Assembly (NCBI GenBank): GCA_018711625.1
Contig: DVID01000014.1
Span: 24,614 to 88,613 of the forward strand
Source of the DNA: Candidatus Limicola stercorigallinarum
GTDB taxonomy: Bacteria > Actinomycetota > Coriobacteriia > Coriobacteriales > Coriobacteriaceae
Direction: 5' to 3'
Length of the DNA stretch: 64,000 nt
The notes under the pieces are model-generated. The model saw only the letters and a program-made list of their open reading frames with translations, searched no databases and was not told the DNA's origin. Made by a program: the position numbers and the translations under genes. Shown here one piece after another: positions 48,808-58,913 of the stretch. Position 1 is the first letter of the stretch; every line of letters starts with the position of its first letter.

Positions 48808-49090
48808 AGCCGGCGCGGTTGCCCTCAAGGTGCTCGCCTACGCGCTGCGCCTGATGGCGCTAGCGCTCTGCGCCCTCGTGGTGCTCCTCTGCTTCTCTGG
48901 CCTTTCCGCACGCTTGGGGATAGTGGGCTTTGTGACCGATCTTTCTCGCGCCATCCCGTCCGTTATCTCGGGTTATGGCGTGGTGTCGTCACCTTTTGGG
49001 GGCGTGTTCCGTCTTGATTTTGCCCTGGTGGCCGTCGTCCTCTTTGTACTTGACTACCTCTGCTGCCGCGCATCAGCGGCTCTTCGTTAG
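48794..49090 (+). CDS. Small membrane protein of unknown function
   Basis: GTG 48794 overlaps abcF stop; three hydrophobic segments in 98 aa; within ORF 48749..49090. Confidence 0.55.
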   Translation: MDVRKAGAVALKVLAYALRLMALALCALVVLLCFSGLSARLGIVGFVTDLSRAIPSVISGYGVVSSPFGGVFRLDFALVAVVLFVLDYLCCRASAALR

Positions 49091-49097
49091 GAGCATC

Positions 49098-49781
49098 ATG
49101 CAAGAGATCACTTCGTTGCTTATCACGGCGCTGGCTGTGATTGTAGGCATCGTTGTTCATGAGACGGCACATGCGCTTGTTGCCTACGCCTTAGGGGATG
49201 CCACCGCTCGCAGCAGGGGACGCGTGTCGCTCAATCCGCTTAACCATATCGATCCTTTCGGTACGGTGCTCCTGCCACTTCTTATGATGCTTGCCGGTGG
49301 CCCCGTCTTTGCGTTTGCGAAGCCCGTGCCCGTATATCTCAACAACCTCAAGCATCCCAAGCGTGATGAGGTGCTGGTGGCGCTCGCTGGCCCGGCTTCC
49401 AATATCATTCTCGCCGCACTTGCCGCCGGACTCTGGCGGCTCATTCCCGCTGATGGCGGGGCACTAGCTCCCATACTTGCAACTTCGTTTGGCTACCACC
49501 TTGTCAACTTTGTCTTCACCTTTATCTCGGTGAACCTTTCACTTGCATTCTTCAACCTCATTCCGCTGCCTCCGCTCGATGGTTCGTCTGTACTCGTGCT
49601 CTTCCTCAAGGGTCGGGCGCTTCGCACCTATTACGAGATTCAGCGCTACAGCATGCCGATCCTCATTATCGTGCTCTACCTGCTACCTATGGTCTTTCAC
49701 ATCGACCTCATTGACATCTATTTCTCGTTTACGCTGTATCCTGTGGCCGAGATGCTCTTCGCCTTCGCCATGGGCCTGTAG
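49098..49781 (+). CDS. M50 family site-2 protease-like membrane metalloprotease
   Basis: VVHETAHALVAYALGD (HExxH), FNLIPLPPLDGSSVL; ATG 49098 after TTAGGAG; precedes scpA. Confidence 0.9.
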   Translation: MQEITSLLITALAVIVGIVVHETAHALVAYALGDATARSRGRVSLNPLNHIDPFGTVLLPLLMMLAGGPVFAFAKPVPVYLNNLKHPKRDEVLVALAGPASNIILAALAAGLWRLIPADGGALAPILATSFGYHLVNFVFTFISVNLSLAFFNLIPLPPLDGSSVLVLFLKGRALRTYYEIQRYSMPILIIVLYLLPMVFHIDLIDIYFSFTLYPVAEMLFAFAMGL

Positions 49782-49832
49782 TGCGCTACACTTCTTGCGA
49801 CGGATTATGATGCAGCCAAGGGAGGGGAGACC

Positions 49833-50639
49833 ATGTCGTATCGTGTGACGACGCAGGCCTATTCTGGCCCCTTTGATCTCTTGCTCCAACTCGTTTCCCG
49901 TCAAAAAGTTGATATTGGTGCTATTTCTATCGCTGAGGTTGCCGAGCAGTATCTTGAAGAGGTGCACCGACTTGAGGCACTCGACCTTGATGTTGCAAGC
50001 GATTTCTTGCTGGTGGCGGCAACGCTTCTCGATATCAAAGCTGCGGCACTCGTGCCTGCCGAGGAGCAGCCTACCACTGCGTCGGATGACGACGATCTTT
50101 ATGCCGACCTCGCCGATCTTGATGGCGATACCATGCGTGAAGTGCTCATTCAGCGGCTTATTGCCTATAAGCAGTTTAAGGGCGCGGCGGCAGCGCTTGG
50201 AGCACGCATGGAGGCAGAACGTCGCATGCATCCTCGTGTTGCTGGCCCCGATCCGGAATTCTTACAGCTCATGCCCGACTATCTGGCAGGCATAACACTC
50301 CGTGGTCTTGCGGTTATCTGCGCCGATCTGGATAGCCGTCGCGAAACCTTCTTGCTTGAAGCTGAGCATGTCGCACCCAAGCGCGTTCCTCTTGAGCTTA
50401 CCGTTGCCTCAGTTGACCGCATCACCACATCGCGTGGGCATATGACGTTTCGCGACCTCGTTGATGAGGGCTCAGACGTTCCTCAGATTGTGGTCACCTT
50501 CCTGGCCGTGTTGGAACTGGCCAAGCGCGGCTCCATCACCCTCAAGCAAGACGAGCTCTTTGGCACGATTGAGATTGACCGCGTTGAGGGTGCTCAGGAA
50601 TACCGGCCTGGCGAAGCGCTCTTTATGGATGAGGAGTAA
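49833..50639 (+). CDS. scpA: Segregation and condensation protein A
   Basis: YSGPFDLLLQLVSRQKVDIGAISIAEVAEQYLEEV. Confidence 0.94.
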   Translation: MSYRVTTQAYSGPFDLLLQLVSRQKVDIGAISIAEVAEQYLEEVHRLEALDLDVASDFLLVAATLLDIKAAALVPAEEQPTTASDDDDLYADLADLDGDTMREVLIQRLIAYKQFKGAAAALGARMEAERRMHPRVAGPDPEFLQLMPDYLAGITLRGLAVICADLDSRRETFLLEAEHVAPKRVPLELTVASVDRITTSRGHMTFRDLVDEGSDVPQIVVTFLAVLELAKRGSITLKQDELFGTIEIDRVEGAQEYRPGEALFMDEE

Positions 50640-50641
50640 CT

Positions 50642-51355
50642 ATGAACGATCTAGAACAGCTTGCTCCCCAGGACAATAAGGCAGCCCTTGAGGCACTACT
50701 GCTTGTTTCAAGCGATCCGGTGAGCGCAAGCTCCCTTGCGCAAGCGCTTTCGCTTACGCCTGGTGAGACGGCGTCGCTTCTGGCTGAGCTCAGCGCCGAA
50801 TATGCCGATGCCAACCGAGGGTTTCAGCTGCGTGAAGTTGCCGGTGGCTGGCGACTGTTCACCCATCCAGCGTTTCACGATGTTGTTGAATCCTTCGTGC
50901 TTTCATGGGATACCCAGAAGCTTTCGCAGGCAGCGCTTGAAACGTTGGCCGTTGTGGCCTATCATCAGCCGGTTACGCGTGAGGTGGTGCGCGGCATTCG
51001 CGGCGTTAACTCCGACGGCGTGATCTCTTCGCTGGTAGATAAGGGTCTTATCCGCGAAATGGGGCGTGACCCCGCACATGGCCAGGCGATTCTCTATGGC
51101 ACCACCAATGCCTTCTTAGAGAAGTTTGGTTTGCGGTCTACCCGCGATCTGCCCGATCTTGAACAGTTTGCACCCGACGAGCAATCGCGGCAGTTCATTC
51201 GCGAACGCCTCTCGGGACGCTCAATCCAGTCCACACTCGAAGAAACCAACGACGACCTCGAAGAAGAGCGTGCGCTCATCTCGGATGAGTATGAGGACGA
51301 TGATGACCTCATCCTGGTGGGCAACGCAACGGATGATGATTTTGATAATGCATAA
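50642..51355 (+). CDS. scpB: Segregation and condensation protein B
   Basis: LSQAALETLAVVAYHQPVTREVVRGIRGVNSDGVISSLVDKGLI. Confidence 0.95.
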   Translation: MNDLEQLAPQDNKAALEALLLVSSDPVSASSLAQALSLTPGETASLLAELSAEYADANRGFQLREVAGGWRLFTHPAFHDVVESFVLSWDTQKLSQAALETLAVVAYHQPVTREVVRGIRGVNSDGVISSLVDKGLIREMGRDPAHGQAILYGTTNAFLEKFGLRSTRDLPDLEQFAPDEQSRQFIRERLSGRSIQSTLEETNDDLEEERALISDEYEDDDDLILVGNATDDDFDNA

Positions 51356-52193
51356 CAACGATACCCCCACCCCAAACATTCCTCACACCATGCGCCTCCA
51401 GCGCTTTTTAGCGCGTGCAGGCGTTGCCAGTCGTCGAGGTTCTGAGGACCTCATGACGGCAGGCCGCGTTACGGTGAATGGTGTTGTGGCAACCGAGCTG
51501 GGTACCAAGGTGGATACCGACCATGACCACGTGGAGGTGGACGGCATCCCTGTTTCACTTGCCGATTCACCGGTGTATCTGATGCTCAATAAGCCCGCCG
51601 GCTATGTGACTACTATGAGCGACCCCCAGGGGCGTGCCTGCGTGGCAGACCTTATCCCCCGCGCAGAGTACCCGGGCATCTTCCCGGTGGGCCGGCTTGA
51701 CCGTGACACCACGGGGCTTTTGCTCTTCACCACCGATGGCGACCTTTCGAACACGCTGCTCCATCCCTCGGGGCATGTAGAGAAAACCTATATCGCCCAG
51801 GTGGATGGACGCGTGCGCGACCGAGATCTTGAGCCGCTTCGAACAGGCATTATGCTTGATGACGGCCCTTGCATCCCAGCGCGTGCGCGCCTGCTGCGCG
51901 AAGATGTTGCACGCCGCGTGTTCGGTGGGCCTCAATCTGCACGCACATCTTGCGTAGAAGTTATCATTCGTGAGGGCCGCAAAAACCAGGTGAAGCGCAT
52001 GCTGGGCGCCATAGGCCACCCGGTGCTGCGTCTCCATCGGCCTCAGTTTGGTCCGCTTGAGCTTGGCAACCTTGCCGAGGGCTCTTGGCGCATGTTGAGT
52101 GAATCCGAGGTGCAGGCACTCAAAGCAACTCCCGCTACACGGGCAACTGGTATAGCGGCCCCCGCTCATTCAAAGAAGGGATCTCACGCATGA
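51348..52193 (+). CDS. rluB: Pseudouridine synthase (RluB/RsuA family)
   Basis: MRLQRFLARAGVASRRGSEDLM (S4), GRLDRDTTGLLLFTTDGDL, EGRKNQVKRMLGAIGHPVLRL; start uncertain. Confidence 0.92.
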   Translation: MHNNDTPTPNIPHTMRLQRFLARAGVASRRGSEDLMTAGRVTVNGVVATELGTKVDTDHDHVEVDGIPVSLADSPVYLMLNKPAGYVTTMSDPQGRACVADLIPRAEYPGIFPVGRLDRDTTGLLLFTTDGDLSNTLLHPSGHVEKTYIAQVDGRVRDRDLEPLRTGIMLDDGPCIPARARLLREDVARRVFGGPQSARTSCVEVIIREGRKNQVKRMLGAIGHPVLRLHRPQFGPLELGNLAEGSWRMLSESEVQALKATPATRATGIAAPAHSKKGSHA

Positions 52194-52873
52194 TCGTCGC
52201 TATCGACGGCCCGGCAGGCTCCGGGAAATCTACCATTGCGCGTGAAATAGCGCGCAAGCTGGGCTTTCAGCAGCTTGATACCGGCGCTATGTATCGCGCC
52301 GTCACCTACTCCGCGCTTGAGCGCTCGGTTGACCTTGACGATGAGGAGGCCGTGGTAGATGTTGCCCAGGCTATCCACATCACCTTCTCCTCGCATGCGG
52401 GAGAATCAACCCGCATCATGGTTGATGGACACGATGTAAGTGCGCAGATCCGCACGCCTGAGGTGGACGCGTGCGTTTCTAAAGTATCTGCCTATCCCGG
52501 TGTTCGTGAGGCCATGGTGGTGCTCCAGCGCACATGTGCCGATGCCCAAGATATTGTTGCCGAGGGTCGCGATATTGGCACCGTCGTCTTTCCCCATGCA
52601 GAGGTGAAGATTTTCCTTACCGCCGATCCGCACGAACGTGCGCGCCGCCGCGTTGCTCAACGCCATGCAGGCGAGCATGTTGACGAGGCAACGCTAGAGC
52701 GCGAGGTGGAACAAACTCTCAGTGCCCTTGAAGAACGCGACCGTTTGGATGCGTCCCGCGCGGTGGCACCCCTTACCGCCGCCCCCGATGCTCAGCATAT
52801 TGACTCCACGCGCTTCACCATTGATGAAGTTGTAGATCAAGTTGCTGCCGCCGTTAATGCAAGGAGAGCCTGA
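52190..52873 (+). CDS. cmk: Cytidylate kinase
   Basis: VAIDGPAGSGKSTIAREIARKLGFQQLDTGAMYRAVT; VAEGRDIGTVVFPHA. Confidence 0.96.
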   Translation: MIVAIDGPAGSGKSTIAREIARKLGFQQLDTGAMYRAVTYSALERSVDLDDEEAVVDVAQAIHITFSSHAGESTRIMVDGHDVSAQIRTPEVDACVSKVSAYPGVREAMVVLQRTCADAQDIVAEGRDIGTVVFPHAEVKIFLTADPHERARRRVAQRHAGEHVDEATLEREVEQTLSALEERDRLDASRAVAPLTAAPDAQHIDSTRFTIDEVVDQVAAAVNARRA

Positions 52874-53598
52874 TGAAAGCATTTCGCTCTACGGCCGATG
52901 ATTACTACGACAACCCCATGGATGACTACCCACTTCCCACGCGTATCTTCTACGACGTGGTGATTTGGGTGCTCTTCCTATTCTCAAAGGCCATGTGGCG
53001 CTGGAAGATGGAGCACCCCGAGCCGCTTCAGCGCACGGGCGAGAAGGGTTCGGTTGTTATCAGCAATCACACCTCGATGGCCGAGGTGATCACCATCGTG
53101 TGCCATATTAGGCGCACGGGTGGCCGCGTACGACCCATCATGAAATCTGAATTCAATAAAAACGCCCTGGTGAAGTGGTTCTTTGCACGCGTGGGCGGCA
53201 TTCCCGTTGAGCGCGGCACAGCCGATATGACGGCATTGCGCCGAGCTCAGCACGCCCTTCAGCGCGGCGAGCATGTACTCATCTTCCCTGAGGGCACCCG
53301 CATCCGCACCGACGATCAGCCCGTTACCGTTCATGGCGGCTTTGCCATCATCGCTCAGATGGCGAAGGCTGACATTATACCCATGGCAGTGTGCGGGTTT
53401 AGGGATATCACCAAAAACGGGAGCCATCTCATGCGGCCCGTCAAAACCTGGATGCGCTGCGGCGACCCGCTCTTTCTAACCGATGCCCCGGCAGATCTCA
53501 AGCGCAAAGAGCGACTGCAATGGGTGGAAGACGAAGCGTTGCGCCGCATGTATGCCATCCGAGATGCTATGCGAGCAGAACACCCCGGTAGGCGATAG
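52873..53598 (+). CDS. plsC: 1-acyl-sn-glycerol-3-phosphate acyltransferase
   Basis: VISNHTSMAEVI, GIPVERGTADMTALRRA, LIFPEGTRI. Confidence 0.9.
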   Translation: MKAFRSTADDYYDNPMDDYPLPTRIFYDVVIWVLFLFSKAMWRWKMEHPEPLQRTGEKGSVVISNHTSMAEVITIVCHIRRTGGRVRPIMKSEFNKNALVKWFFARVGGIPVERGTADMTALRRAQHALQRGEHVLIFPEGTRIRTDDQPVTVHGGFAIIAQMAKADIIPMAVCGFRDITKNGSHLMRPVKTWMRCGDPLFLTDAPADLKRKERLQWVEDEALRRMYAIRDAMRAEHPGRR

Positions 53599-53600
53599 AC

Positions 53601-54446
53601 GTGACACGTATTGTTGTTGCCGACCATGCAGGTGCCTGCTATGGCGTAGAACGTGCTATTACGCTTGTGCGCGATGCTGCGCGCGAACAGCAGCCTTTGG
53701 CAACCCTTGGGCCCCTCATCCACAACCCGCTCGTTGTTCATGACCTAGAAGAGCAGGGCGTTCGCGTGGTGGGCGAGCCCGAAGAGCTTGAGCAGGGCAC
53801 CTTGGTGCTCCGCACCCATGGTGTGGTTCCCGCGGTTATTGACCGCGCTCGCGCCAAGGGGCTTTCTGTCATAGATGCCACCTGCCCATATGTGAAAAAG
53901 GTCCACCACGCTGCGCATCGGCTGGTGGAAGCTGGCTACCAGCTGCTTGTGGTGGGGGAGAGTGGCCACCCCGAGGTGGAAGGAATTCTCGGCCATGCGC
54001 AGGGACCAGCCACCGTTGTGTCCTCGGTGAAGGAGGTTCAGGCGCTTGAGCTTGCTCCCAAGGTGGGCATCGTAGTGCAAACCACCCAAACGGCCGCTTT
54101 GCTCAGCGCCATTGTGGCGGAGATTGCTCCGCGCGTGAACGAACTGCGCGTGATGAACACTATTTGCGCCGCCACGGCGGAGCGTCAACAAGCCGCAGCG
54201 ACGTTGGCGCAATCTGTGCCCTGCATGATTGTTATTGGGGGCAAGAATTCTGGTAACACGCGGCGCCTCGTAGAGCTCTGCCGCTCCTGCTGCCCCAACA
54301 CGCATCATATTGAGGCACCCGATGAAATTGAACCTGCGTGGCTCGCCGGCGCTGACGTGATAGGTGTCACCGCCGGAGCCTCAACACCCGCCTCCCACAT
54401 CACCGCCACGCGCGACCATCTTGAAAGGATGCTTGCAGCACTATGA
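53601..54446 (+). CDS. ispH: 4-hydroxy-3-methylbut-2-enyl diphosphate reductase
   Basis: VVADHAGACYGVERAITLV, GPLIHNPLVV, RTHGVVP, DATCPYVKKVHHAA, GGKNSGNTRRL. Confidence 0.96.
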   Translation: MTRIVVADHAGACYGVERAITLVRDAAREQQPLATLGPLIHNPLVVHDLEEQGVRVVGEPEELEQGTLVLRTHGVVPAVIDRARAKGLSVIDATCPYVKKVHHAAHRLVEAGYQLLVVGESGHPEVEGILGHAQGPATVVSSVKEVQALELAPKVGIVVQTTQTAALLSAIVAEIAPRVNELRVMNTICAATAERQQAAATLAQSVPCMIVIGGKNSGNTRRLVELCRSCCPNTHHIEAPDEIEPAWLAGADVIGVTAGASTPASHITATRDHLERMLAAL

Positions 54447-55867
54447 CCAAGCCTGCTGTTCCCGCTTACGCCCTATCCCGCAGCGATTATGCGCGTACCC
54501 ACGATACGCCCCGTGCCGCTGCCACGGTGACGGCTGTGCGCGAGGATTCTCCTGCCTTTGACGTAGGCATTGAACCAGGCATGCAAGTGTTGCGTGTGGG
54601 CGGCCGCGCCCTCACCGATATGACCGTCTGGTTTTGGGAGGCAGACGGTGATGAGGTGGAGCTTGAGGTGTATGACCCCACCGACGACAGTGTCACCCCG
54701 TGCACCCTGGAGCGCTTCCCCGGAGAAGACTGGGGCCTTACCTTTGATGGCGACGTGTTTGATGGCATGCGCACCTGTGTAAACGCCTGCGTCTTTTGCT
54801 TTATGACCATGCTGCCCAAGCACATGCGCGATACGCTCTACATCCGCGACGACGACTATCGCTTGAGCTTTCTTCAGGGCAATTTCGTCACCCTCACCAA
54901 CATGAGTGATGCCGATGTTGCCGATGTGATTGAGCACCGGCTAAGCCCCATGAATGTCTCGCTTCACGCAATCTCGTCCGACGTACGTCGCACTCTTATG
55001 GGACGCAATGCCGCTCGGGGCATTGAGGTGCTTGAGGCGTTGATGGACGCGGGTATTGAAATCCACGCGCAGATTGTGCTTTGCCCCAACCTCAACGACG
55101 GCGAGGAGCTCATGCGCACGCTTACGTATTGCGAGGCGCATCCGGCAATCACGAGCCTGGGTATTGTGCCCCTCGGCTACACGCGGTTCCAAAAACGGTT
55201 TACTGGCTCATATTCTGATGACCCGGCCCGTGCTCGCGCGGTCATTGAGGCCGTTCGGCCATTTCAAGAGCGTGCACGTGCCACGTGGGGAAGAACAACC
55301 TTCCAGCTTGCCGATGAGTTCTTCCTCGATGCCGACGTCCCCGTGCCCGATGCAGAGCACTATGACGGCTACCCGCAGTACTATGACGGCATTGGCATGA
55401 TCCGCTCATACCTTGATGAAGCGACAGAGGTGCTTGACCACGAGCACGCCCGTGTGGCACAGGTGGCGAAGGAGCTCCGTGCGCGAAAGCAACGCATGCT
55501 TGTAGTCTCGGGTGCCGCAGCTCGTGAGACAGTTGCCACTCTAGTTGAGGATCCTCTTATAGGTGGTGACGTGGTTGCCATCCAAAACAACTACTTCGGC
55601 GGCAACGTTGATGTGACGGGCCTTATCTGTGGTGTGGACCTTCTGGACCAGCTGCCGGAGAACCTCGCACAGGTTATGCTCTTTGTGCCAGACGTGATGT
55701 TCAACTCTGACGGGCTGACCTTGGACGGTTATCATCAAAAGCGCCTTGTTGACGACCTCACCCAGCGGGGTGCAGAAGTATACATCACGTCAACAATGCC
55801 GCGCGATCTCCTGCTTGCGTGGGAGCGCGCGCTTGATATCGAACCAAATGAAGCTCACACCGACTAG
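54443..55867 (+). CDS. DUF512 family radical SAM-like Fe-S protein (PDZ-like N-terminus)
   Basis: CVNACVFCFMTMLPKHMRDTLYIRDDDYRLSFLQGNFVTLTN, HAQIVLCPNLNDG; directly upstream of der. Confidence 0.88.
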   Translation: MTKPAVPAYALSRSDYARTHDTPRAAATVTAVREDSPAFDVGIEPGMQVLRVGGRALTDMTVWFWEADGDEVELEVYDPTDDSVTPCTLERFPGEDWGLTFDGDVFDGMRTCVNACVFCFMTMLPKHMRDTLYIRDDDYRLSFLQGNFVTLTNMSDADVADVIEHRLSPMNVSLHAISSDVRRTLMGRNAARGIEVLEALMDAGIEIHAQIVLCPNLNDGEELMRTLTYCEAHPAITSLGIVPLGYTRFQKRFTGSYSDDPARARAVIEAVRPFQERARATWGRTTFQLADEFFLDADVPVPDAEHYDGYPQYYDGIGMIRSYLDEATEVLDHEHARVAQVAKELRARKQRMLVVSGAAARETVATLVEDPLIGGDVVAIQNNYFGGNVDVTGLICGVDLLDQLPENLAQVMLFVPDVMFNSDGLTLDGYHQKRLVDDLTQRGAEVYITSTMPRDLLLAWERALDIEPNEAHTD

Positions 55868-55875
55868 GAGCCTGC

Positions 55876-57210
55876 ATGAAACCTATTGTCGCCGTCGTCG
55901 GTCGGCCCAACGTGGGAAAATCGACCCTCGTCAATCGACTCGCCCAAACATCCGATGCCATTGTGCACGAAAGCCGTGGCGTCACGCGCGACCGGTCATA
56001 CCATGATGCGGACTGGAATGGCTGCGATTTCATCCTTGTTGATACAGGCGGCATCGAGCCCTTCAAGAGCGAGGATGTGTTCTCTGCCTCCATCCGTGAC
56101 CAGGCACTTGCCGCAGCCGAAGAGGCCGATGTCATCCTGTTTGTTGTGGATGGCTCGGTGGGTGTAACCGAGGAAGACGAAACGGTCGCCCGCCTGCTCA
56201 AGCGTGTGGATAAGCCTGTCTTCCTCTTGGTGAACAAGCTCGACAATCCCGACCGCGAAGACGAACGCCTCTGGGAGTTCTATTCGCTGGGTATTGGTGA
56301 GCCGCTTCCGCTCTCTGCGCATCATGGACACGGCACCGGCGACCTGCTCGATCGTGTGGTCGAACTCCTTCCTGAGAAAACGCCCGACGAGGATCCTTAT
56401 CCCGAGGCGCTTGGCGTGGCCATCATCGGCCGCCCCAACGCCGGCAAGTCCTCGCTCTTCAACCGCATTATCGGCAGCGATCGCTCCATCGTCTCCGACG
56501 TGGCGGGCACCACGCGCGACGCCATTGATACCATCGTTGAGCACGATGGGCGTGCGTACCGTATGGTTGATACCGCGGGCATCCGCAAGAAGAGCACGGT
56601 CTACGAGAACATCGAGTACTACTCCATGGTCCGTGGTCTGCGCGCCATCGATCGCGCCGATGTGGCGCTGCTCGTGGTAGATGCAAGCGTGGGCGTTACC
56701 GAGCAGGATCAAAAGGTTGCCGGTCTCGCCATTGAGCGCGGCTGCGCCCTTGTGGTGCTTCTCAACAAGTGGGACCTTCTTAAAGAGGAGCGCGACCGCC
56801 AGCGCGTGCTTGAGTCGGTTGAGCGTCGCCTCACCTTTGCCACCTGGGCGCCAACGCTTCGCATCTCTGCGCTTACCGGTCGCTCGATCGAAAAGATTTG
56901 GAAGCTCATTGATGACGCTGCAGCTAAGCGTGAACAGAAAGTCTCGACCTCGCGACTCAATCAGTTCCTGACTGACATCCGCGAGTTCGGCCATACCGTC
57001 GTGGACGGCAAGCGCCGCCTGCGCATGCATTATGTCACGCAAACGGGCACCAAGCCTCCCTCGTTCACCTTCTTTGTGAACCATGCAGACATGGTGAACG
57101 AGACGTACCGCCGCTACCTTGAGAATCGCCTGCGTTCGGCGTTTGACTTTACGGGCACGCCGATTCGTCTGCGCTTCCGCAATAAGTCGAACAAAGAGCC
57201 TAAGGAGTAA
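55876..57210 (+). CDS. der: Ribosome biogenesis GTPase Der (two G domains)
   Basis: GRPNVGKSTLVNRL and GRPNAGKSSLFNRI; DTGGI, DTAGIRKK; KH-like C-terminus. Confidence 0.97.
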   Translation: MKPIVAVVGRPNVGKSTLVNRLAQTSDAIVHESRGVTRDRSYHDADWNGCDFILVDTGGIEPFKSEDVFSASIRDQALAAAEEADVILFVVDGSVGVTEEDETVARLLKRVDKPVFLLVNKLDNPDREDERLWEFYSLGIGEPLPLSAHHGHGTGDLLDRVVELLPEKTPDEDPYPEALGVAIIGRPNAGKSSLFNRIIGSDRSIVSDVAGTTRDAIDTIVEHDGRAYRMVDTAGIRKKSTVYENIEYYSMVRGLRAIDRADVALLVVDASVGVTEQDQKVAGLAIERGCALVVLLNKWDLLKEERDRQRVLESVERRLTFATWAPTLRISALTGRSIEKIWKLIDDAAAKREQKVSTSRLNQFLTDIREFGHTVVDGKRRLRMHYVTQTGTKPPSFTFFVNHADMVNETYRRYLENRLRSAFDFTGTPIRLRFRNKSNKEPKE

Positions 57211-57215
57211 CGGGT

Positions 57216-57893
57216 ATGGAAGCGTTTAAGCTCATCTCCCCGGTACCGGTAGTCCTCTGCATCGTTGTCACCTTTCTCATCTGCGGCATTCCCTTTGGTG
57301 TGATCATCGGGGAGCTCTTTGGCAAAGGCGACATTCGCAAATCGGGTTCTGGCAACATTGGCACCACGAACGCCCTGCGTGTTGGCGGCGCTAAGGTAGG
57401 CGCGCTCACACTCCTGTGCGACGTTCTCAAGGGTTTCGTCTGCGTGATGGCGTCTCACGCCATCCTTGCGCAGTTCTGCGACCCTTCGCCCACATTGCTT
57501 CTTCCGGGCAATAATCTCGACTGGGTGCTTTCCCTCGTCTCGTTTGCGGGGCTTGCTGGCCATATGTTCTCGCCCTACCTGCACTTTAAGGGCGGCAAGG
57601 GTATTGCCGTGGGCTTCGGCGTATGCATGGGGTGGATCTGGCCTGTTGGCCTCTCCCTCTGGATTCCGTTCCTCGTGGGTGTTGTGCTTACCCGCTACGT
57701 TTCCGTGGGTTCCATTGCAGCTGCCATTTCACTGCCCGTATGGCTCTTGATCTATTACCCCCAGAGCACACTTGCCATGAAGGTCATCTTTGCCATCATG
57801 GCACTGCTGGTGGTGTGGGCACATCGTTCTAATATTAAGAAGCTCATGCAGGGCACCGAATCCAAGCTCTCGCTCGGCAAAAAGAAGGAGTAA
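57216..57893 (+). CDS. plsY: Acyl-phosphate glycerol-3-phosphate acyltransferase
   Basis: SGNIGTTNALRVGGAKVGALTLLCDVLKG, FKGGKGIAVGFG, RSNIKKLMQGTESKL. Confidence 0.95.
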   Translation: MEAFKLISPVPVVLCIVVTFLICGIPFGVIIGELFGKGDIRKSGSGNIGTTNALRVGGAKVGALTLLCDVLKGFVCVMASHAILAQFCDPSPTLLLPGNNLDWVLSLVSFAGLAGHMFSPYLHFKGGKGIAVGFGVCMGWIWPVGLSLWIPFLVGVVLTRYVSVGSIAAAISLPVWLLIYYPQSTLAMKVIFAIMALLVVWAHRSNIKKLMQGTESKLSLGKKKE

Positions 57894-57898
57894 GTCGC

Positions 57899-58906
57899 AT
57901 GCGTATTGCTGTTATCGGCGCCGGTTCGTGGGGAACCGCCATCTCGGGCGTTGCTGCTGCAAAGGCCGACTCCGTCATTGTATGGTCGCACGATGTTGAG
58001 TCCACCGAAGGCATCAATGAGCGCCACATCAACCCTTTGTATCTGAGTGATTACGAGCTGCCGCACAATGTTGAGGCCACCTGTGATTACCAAGAGGCGT
58101 TGAGTGGCGTTGACGGTGCCATTGTGGTGGTACCCTCGCCCTTCATTCGTTCGACCATCCATGCTGCCGCACCTTTTATTGCTCCTGACCTGCCCATCCT
58201 CTGCCTTACCAAGGGCATTGAGGAGCACACCGGCAAGCTCATGAGCGATGTGGTGGCCGAAGAGGTGGGTAACCCCTCTCGCGTGGCGGCGCTCTCGGGC
58301 CCTAATCATGCTGAGGAGATCTGCAAAGGCTCGCTCTCCGCTGCGGTCATCGCCTCCCCTGAACCCTCGGTTGCCGAGTTTTTCCGCAATCTCCTCATCT
58401 CACCGGAGTTCCGTATCTACACCACCGTTGATTTGGTGGGTATCGAGACCTGCGCAGCCGTCAAAAACGTTATAGCCATCGTATGTGGCATTGCTGCCGG
58501 CGCTGGATACGGCGACAACACGCTCGCCCTTATCATGACGCGTGGCCTGGCCGAGATCAGCCGTCTCGTCTCCGCCCGTGGGGGAGACCCGCTCACCTGC
58601 ATGGGCCTTGCAGGCATGGGCGATCTGGTGGCTACCTGCACCTCGCCCCATTCCCGCAACCGCTCCTTTGGCGTTGCGTTTGCCCATGGTGAGAGCCTTG
58701 AGGCGTACCAGGCACGCACGCACATGGTAGTGGAGGGTGCTGCCGCTGCTCGCAGCACCGCCCAGCTTGCACGCACCCTTGGTGTTGATGCGCCCATCAC
58801 CTTTGCCCTTGAAGCCACGCTCTACAACGGCATGAACCTCAATGAGGCACTGAATGTTCTCATTGAGCGCATCCCTACGGAAGAGTTTTACGGACTGAAT
58901 CGATAG
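57899..58906 (+). CDS. gpsA: Glycerol-3-phosphate dehydrogenase [NAD(P)+]
   Basis: IAVIGAGSWGTAIS, ALSGPNHAEEI, KNVIAIVCGIAAGAGYGDNTLALIMTRGLAEISRL. Confidence 0.96.
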   Translation: MRIAVIGAGSWGTAISGVAAAKADSVIVWSHDVESTEGINERHINPLYLSDYELPHNVEATCDYQEALSGVDGAIVVVPSPFIRSTIHAAAPFIAPDLPILCLTKGIEEHTGKLMSDVVAEEVGNPSRVAALSGPNHAEEICKGSLSAAVIASPEPSVAEFFRNLLISPEFRIYTTVDLVGIETCAAVKNVIAIVCGIAAGAGYGDNTLALIMTRGLAEISRLVSARGGDPLTCMGLAGMGDLVATCTSPHSRNRSFGVAFAHGESLEAYQARTHMVVEGAAAARSTAQLARTLGVDAPITFALEATLYNGMNLNEALNVLIERIPTEEFYGLNR

Positions 58907-58913
58907 GAGACCC

